Source of the DNA: Micavibrio_B sp044238965 | GTDB taxonomy: Bacteria > Pseudomonadota > Alphaproteobacteria > Micavibrionales > Micavibrionaceae | Length of the DNA: 9,699 nucleotides | NCBI GenBank assembly: GCA_044238965.1 | Contig: JBIICJ010000053.1 | Span: 1-9,699, forward strand | Reading direction: 5' to 3' | Shown: one piece after another, positions 6,375 to 9,699 of the stretch | Layout of the letters: the number at the start of each line of letters is the position of its first letter | Numbering within the stretch: position 1 is the first letter of the stretch | The notes under the pieces: generated by a model | Seen by the model: the letters and a program-made list of their open reading frames with translations, nothing else | What the model was told of the DNA's origin: nothing | The model's database searches: none | Made by a program: the position numbers and the translations under genes

Positions 6375-6496
6375 GCAAATAAGAATTCATTGAAAAACAT
6401 AGGTTTTCATCATGTTTTTGAAAAAACAATTTGACAGCTGGCTGGATTTTCGGCATAACCAGCCCATCAAAAATAACTATTTAAGGAATTTTACCA
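6375..6496 (+). other. rplM leader region with two inverted repeats
   Basis: Two dyads lie between promoter P1 and rplM. AAAAACAT (6393-6400) pairs with ATGTTTTT (6412-6419) around an 11-base loop. GGCTGG (6440-6445) pairs with CCAGCC (6459-6464) around a 13-base loop. In E. coli the L13-S9 operon is autogenously repressed by L13 binding its mRNA, so this leader could be the equivalent target; that is inference. A short reading frame (6412-6531, 39 codons) overlaps the rplM start but has only a weak ribosome binding site. Confidence 0.4.
6431..6459 (+). promoter_or_regulatory. Candidate second promoter P2 of rplM-rpsI
   Basis: TTGACA (6431-6436), a perfect -35, then a 17-bp spacer and CATAAC (6454-6459), matching 4 of 6 positions of the -10. 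It would start near 6466, about 30 bases before rplM. The GGCTGG/CCAGCC dyad spans its spacer and the end of its -10, so the dyad could be an operator rather than an RNA hairpin. Confidence 0.45.
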
Positions 6497-6955
6497 ATGA
6501 AAACATTTACTGCAAAGCCGTCGAACATTGAAAAAAAATGGTTCGTGGTTGACGCCGAGGGCGTTGTTTTAGGTCGTTTGGCATCTGTTTTGGCGATGCG
6601 TTTACGCGGCAAACACAAAGCGACATTCACACCTCACATGGATACAGGTGATAACATCATCGTGATCAATGCTGAGAAAGTAAAAATTACAGGTAAAAAA
6701 GCAGATCAAAATGTTTTCTACTGGCACACAGGTTATGCGGGCGGTATCAAAGGTCGTTCACAACAAGAATTGTTGGATGGTCGTTATCCTAACCGCGTTA
6801 TTGAGAACGCCGTTCGCCGCATGTTACCAAAAGGCGTATTAGGCAGTGCAGTTTTGAAAAATTTGCGCGTGTACAAAGGTACAGCACACCCACATGAAGC
6901 ACAAAATCCAGCAGTGCTTGATGTTGCGGGTATGAACGCGAAAAACAAACGTTAA
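6497..6955 (+). CDS. rplM: Large-subunit ribosomal protein L13
   Basis: L13 is an early-assembling 50S protein that binds 23S rRNA. The 152-residue product runs co-linear with known L13: WFVVDAEGVVLGRLAS near the N-terminus, HMDTGDNIIVINAEKVKITG, YWHTGYAGGIK, and the signature block RVIENAVRRMLPKGVLG through LRVYKGTAHPHEAQNP. It is slightly longer than the E. coli protein (142), mainly at the C-terminus. The ATG at 6497 has AAGGA (6483-6487) at 9 bases. It is cotranscribed with rpsI after a 24-bp gap, the widespread L13-S9 operon arrangement. Codon use is strongly biased, as expected for a highly expressed gene. Confidence 0.98.
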   Translation: MKTFTAKPSNIEKKWFVVDAEGVVLGRLASVLAMRLRGKHKATFTPHMDTGDNIIVINAEKVKITGKKADQNVFYWHTGYAGGIKGRSQQELLDGRYPNRVIENAVRRMLPKGVLGSAVLKNLRVYKGTAHPHEAQNPAVLDVAGMNAKNKR

Positions 6956-6979
6956 TTGATACGATAAGGATATTTTAAA

Positions 6980-7504
6980 ATGGCACGTACTCCAAAAAAT
7001 AAAACCGAAGCAAAAGTTGAAGAAACATCTTTGGCTGATTTGAAAGATTTGGCACAAGCAGATGCGCCTGCTGTTCAAGCAGATGCAGCAAAACCACGCG
7101 AACCGAAAAAAGATGCACAAGGTCGTTCATATGCAACAGGTCGTCGTAAAGAATCTGTGGCACGCGTATGGGTTATGCCTGGTCGCGGTAAAGTTGTTGT
7201 GAATGGCAAAGAGCAAGATAAATATTTTGGTCGTCAAACACACTTGCTTGTATTGAACCAGCCATTCTTGATTGCAAACCGTGTAAACCAGTTTGATGTA
7301 ATGTGCACTGTCAAAGGTGGCGGTTTATCAGGTCAAGCGGGCGCGATCCGTCACGGTATTGCGCAGGCATTGCAATTATTTGAACCAACACTTCGTTCAC
7401 CTCTCAAAGCGGCAGGCATGTTAACACGTGATGCACGTATGGTTGAACGTAAGAAAGTTGGTTTGCACAAAGCGCGTCGTGCGAAACAATGGGTCAAGCG
7501 TTAA
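6980..7504 (+). CDS. rpsI: Small-subunit ribosomal protein S9
   Basis: S9 is a 30S head protein whose C-terminal tail reaches the P-site tRNA. The conserved core starts at YATGRRKESVARVWV (51 onward), includes GGGLSGQAGAIRHGIAQAL from G113, and ends in GLHKARRAKQWVKR. The product has 174 residues against 130 in E. coli; the extra 45 or so are an acidic/Ala/Lys-rich, low-complexity N-terminal extension of the type seen in alphaproteobacterial S9. The tail is unusual: nearly all bacterial S9 end in QFSKR, and this one ends in QWVKR. The terminal Lys-Arg pair that contacts tRNA is kept. The ATG has AAGGA (6966-6970) at 9 bases, the same geometry as rplM. It is the last gene of the operon. Confidence 0.98.
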   Translation: MARTPKNKTEAKVEETSLADLKDLAQADAPAVQADAAKPREPKKDAQGRSYATGRRKESVARVWVMPGRGKVVVNGKEQDKYFGRQTHLLVLNQPFLIANRVNQFDVMCTVKGGGLSGQAGAIRHGIAQALQLFEPTLRSPLKAAGMLTRDARMVERKKVGLHKARRAKQWVKR

Positions 7505-7533
7505 TCTATCGCTTTATCTTTCACCGAATTCAA

Positions 7534-7565
7534 AAAAGCCCCGTTATTTCGGGGCTTTTCTTTTT
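7534..7565 (+). terminator. Rho-independent terminator of the rplM-rpsI operon
   Basis: AAAAGCCCCG (7534-7543), loop TTATTT, CGGGGCTTTT (7550-7559), then CTTTTT. A ten-pair perfect stem with a T-rich tail, 30 bp after the rpsI stop. Confidence 0.95.
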
Positions 7566-7618
7566 GGCAAAATACCCTACATTTAAAAACTACTTTCTCT
7601 TTATAGGATTTATATTTC

Positions 7619-8683
7619 ATGAAATTTACGACTCTCGGCTCCAGCGGTATAAAAATCCCCAGTGTGACTTTGGGTACAATGACGTGGGGGCAACAAAACA
7701 CAGAATCGGAAGCGCATACGCAAATGGATTATGCATTAGATCGTGGAATTAATTTTTTTGATACAGCCGAATTATATTCCGTCCCACCAGAGCCGCGTTT
7801 ATATGGTCGCACCGAAGAAATTATTGGCACATGGTTTGCCAAACGCAAAAAGCGCGATGATATTATTCTGGCATCAAAGATTGCAGGAGGAGGTCTACCT
7901 TATGCGCGGGGCGGAAGCGCATTAAACCGTGTACAAATCTTAGAAGCGGTTGATGAATCATTAAAACGATTGTAAACAGATTATATGGATCTTTATCAAT
8001 TGCATTGGCCGATGCGGAATTTCCCGCATTTCGGTAAAAATCTGGCGGGTTCATTAGATTTCAAGGAGAATCCAGACTATGTTTCTGATGAACATTTCAT
8101 TGAAATTTTGACAGCACTTGATGATTGTATAAAGGCAGGAAAAATTCGCTATATCGGTTTATCAGATGATACGGCATGGGGAATTATGAAGTATCTGGAA
8201 CTTGCAAAAATTCATAATTTACCGCGTATGGTGTCAATTCAAAATGAATTTAGTTTGCTCAATCGTTCGGATGATCCATATGTTGCCGAAGTATGTGTGC
8301 GTGAAAATGTGGCCTATCTTCCGTGGTCGCCACTCGCGGCAGGTTTATTGAGTGGGAAGTATGCAAATGGTGCGCGCCCAGAGGGAAGCCGTTGGGCAGT
8401 TGAAGATCGCATCGGCCGTCGTCATAAACCATTTCGTGATAATGATGCCTCGCACGCGGCGGTTGTGGCTTACCATGATATAGCCAAAAAATACGGTCTT
8501 AATGCTACGCAAATGGCATTGAAATTTTTGGAAATGCAACCATTTGTGGCATCAACAATTATTGGCGCCACTACGATGGATCAATTAAAATCAAATATTG
8601 ATGCATTTGAATTACCCGATCTATCACCTGAAATATTGGCGGATATTCATGATGTGTATAAACTTTATCCGATACCGTTTTAG
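7619..8683 (+). pseudogene. Tas-like aldo/keto reductase interrupted by one in-frame TAA
   Basis: The frame from ATG 7619 to TAG 8683 is a complete aldo/keto reductase of the E. coli Tas type (354 codons here, 346 residues in Tas), an NADPH-dependent oxidoreductase fold. It matches along its length: TLGTMTWGQQN, FFDTAELY, SLKRL, DLYQLHWP, GKIRYIGLSDDTAWG, SIQNEFSLLNRS, STIIGATTMDQL. Codon 119 (7973-7975) is TAA. Homologues read SLKRLQTDY there, so a Gln CAA has probably become TAA by one C-to-T change. The first fragment keeps catalytic D48, Y53 and K87 but loses H129 and most of the barrel. The downstream part has no other stop or frameshift, so the lesion is recent, a sequence error, or read through. 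AGGA (7605-7608) lies 10 bases before the ATG. It ends 2 bp before the next gene. Confidence 0.9.
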
Positions 8684-8685
8684 TC

Positions 8686-9198
8686 ATGATCATTCGTTCC
8701 TATAAAAATATATCGCCGAAAATTGATGAAACAGCATTTATCGCTGAAAACGCTGCCATTATTGGTGATGTGAAAATCGGCGCCGAAAGTTCTGTTTGGT
8801 ATAATTGTACGCTCCGCGGTGATGTAAATAATATTATTATCGGCAATCGCACGAACATCCAAGATGGCACTGTCATTCATGTATCATCAACCACGCAAGG
8901 CACATATGTTGGTGATAATGTCACTGTTGGACACATGGCGTTGCTGCATGCCTGCACCATTGGTGATTATTCGTTTATCGGTATGCAAGCCTGCGTGATG
9001 GATGATACAATCATTGAACCGTTTGCGATGGTGGGGGCGGGGTCGTTAGTGCTCACGAAACAACATATAAAATCCCGCCAATTATGGATGGGACGACCCG
9101 CAAAATATGTGCGTGATTTAACCGATGATGAAGTTGAATTTTTAAAATTTTCGGCGACAAGGTATGTGAAATTTAGTCGTGGTTATATGACGGAATAA
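8686..9198 (+). CDS. Gamma-carbonic-anhydrase-like hexapeptide protein (YrdA/PaaY family)
   Basis: A 170-residue left-handed beta-helix protein, expected to be a cytoplasmic trimer. Hexapeptide repeats ([LIV]-G-x4) run from about residue 12 to 125 (for example IIGDVKIGAESSVW, YVGDNVTVGHMALLHACTIG, MVGAGSLVL), followed by a C-terminal helix (DDEVEFLKFSATRYVKFSRGY). The three zinc-ligand histidines of the family are present: H65 (VIHV), H83 (VGHM) and H88 (LLHAC). Many such proteins bind metal without proven carbonic anhydrase activity, so the reaction is uncertain. Its ATG is 2 bp after the aldo/keto reductase stop and no Shine-Dalgarno is visible, suggesting translation by reinitiation from the upstream gene. 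Its last 26 bases overlap the convergent ORF at 9173. Confidence 0.93.
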   Translation: MIIRSYKNISPKIDETAFIAENAAIIGDVKIGAESSVWYNCTLRGDVNNIIIGNRTNIQDGTVIHVSSTTQGTYVGDNVTVGHMALLHACTIGDYSFIGMQACVMDDTIIEPFAMVGAGSLVLTKQHIKSRQLWMGRPAKYVRDLTDDEVEFLKFSATRYVKFSRGYMTE

Positions 9199-9622
9199 TC
9201 TGCTTTAATTGATCTTCAAAGGCTATAATTTGTTTATGGGCTTGTGTAATATTATCGATCTTTTGCGGTGAAAAGTTTGGATCGTTATCTTTGATAAAAT
9301 CTTTGATGCATAAAAATGCATCTACATTATTTTTAAATTCACGTAAAGCTGCTTTGACTTCATTGTTTTCACAGTCAAAACCCATAAGAATGTCATTATA
9401 ATCAGGATTAGATATAAATACTTGATCCTTCCCAATCCACATATCCAAGAATAAATGAGGATCATCTTTGATACTAAATTCATAATGCGCACAATCAGAA
9501 TCAGAATCGCGTTTATTCAAAATAAATTCATTTGAAGAAGTGAGATAATTTAATCCTGAAATTAGTGGTGCAAATTTATTAAAGGTCTCATTTGTAATCC
9601 GCGCTAAAACATCTTTGACCAA
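9173..9622 (-). CDS. Hypothetical cytoplasmic protein, possibly 5'-truncated or frameshifted
   Basis: A 149-codon AT-rich frame for an acidic/Lys-rich protein without signal peptide or membrane segment; I do not recognise it. It contains three cysteines (DCAHY, FDCENN, FLCIK) and a helical C-terminal half. The only usable start in frame is TTG at 9622-9620, with no Shine-Dalgarno. The frame stays open further upstream to a TAG at 9673-9671 without any ATG or GTG, and the extra residues (NDNDAKAPYAIGAL) look protein-like. An ATG at 9660-9658 is one frame off; one extra A in the A4 run (complement of 9644-9647) would join it to this frame as MIMTQKAPYAIGALVKDV. So the gene may begin at TTG, carry a one-base deletion, or be decayed. 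It overlaps the 3' end of the carbonic-anhydrase-like gene. Confidence 0.55.
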   Translation of the reverse strand: MVKDVLARITNETFNKFAPLISGLNYLTSSNEFILNKRDSDSDCAHYEFSIKDDPHLFLDMWIGKDQVFISNPDYNDILMGFDCENNEVKAALREFKNNVDAFLCIKDFIKDNDPNFSPQKIDNITQAHKQIIAFEDQLKQIIPSYNHD

Positions 9623-9699
9623 AGCACCAATGGCATAGGGCGCTTTTGCGTCATTATCATTGGCAGAACTCTACGTTATGAATTGTGTTTTTAGACCCT

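Noticed and set aside
6412..6531. 39-codon reading frame in the rplM leader as a real small gene
   Set aside because: It has only a weak AGG before its ATG, overlaps the rplM start in another frame, and most of it coincides with the promoter and dyad sequences. It is mentioned only as part of the leader.
7973..7975. TAA read as glutamine through an alternative genetic code
   Set aside because: TAA ends hppA, rplM, rpsI, DUF177 and other genes here at their expected lengths, and no other gene contains an in-frame TAA.
7985..8683. The downstream part of the aldo/keto reductase as a separate gene starting at ATG 7985
   Set aside because: There is no ribosome binding site before it, it starts in the middle of the TIM barrel, and it is in the same frame and directly continuous with the upstream fragment.
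1..9699. CRISPR array, prophage, insertion sequence, tRNA or rRNA
   Set aside because: I saw no spaced direct repeats, no transposase or integrase motifs, and no tRNA-like or rRNA-like sequence on either strand by eye.

Overview
The window reads as chromosomal housekeeping DNA from a fairly AT-rich alphaproteobacterium. Three things support this. There is a K+-independent H+-translocating pyrophosphatase of the Rhodospirillum type. The trio bamE / Cbp3-type bc1 chaperone / DUF177 sits together, an arrangement I know from alphaproteobacteria. A composite palindromic repeat of a kind scattered through such genomes follows hppA. The lineage is inferred from gene content only, and I cannot name a genus.

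Layout. Positions 1-47 (minus) are the first 15 codons of metA, divergent from hppA (254-2353). hppA is followed by a two-fold palindromic repeat and a strong terminator. A small lipoprotein gene (2534-2803) has its own promoter and terminator. A TrmA/RlmD-type RNA methyltransferase follows (2862-4010), and its stop codon interlocks with that of the convergent bamE (4007-4474, minus). A 58-bp divergent promoter region separates bamE from a Cbp3-family chaperone (4533-5087), which overlaps a DUF177/YceD gene (5062-5652). An unrecognised exported protein lies on the minus strand (5656-6270). A long leader then precedes rplM and rpsI (6497-7504), closed by a strong terminator. Next come a Tas-like aldo/keto reductase carrying an in-frame stop codon (7619-8683) and a tightly coupled gamma-carbonic-anhydrase-like gene (8686-9198). 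An unrecognised, oddly starting minus-strand ORF closes the window (9173-9622).

Functionally the genes serve energy conservation (hppA; assembly of the bc1 complex by the Cbp3 homologue), envelope biogenesis (BamE), ribosome production and modification (L13, S9, DUF177, RNA m5U methyltransferase) and methionine synthesis (metA).

I see no phage, transposon, CRISPR array, defence island, tRNA or rRNA, and nothing I would call a new multi-gene system. The points most worth a second look are: the nonsense codon in the aldo/keto reductase just upstream of a gene that seems to depend on translational coupling; the bamE/cbp3 divergent promoters, both placed for leaderless mRNAs; the repeat after hppA with two mutually exclusive folds; the structured rplM leader; and the three unrecognised small proteins.
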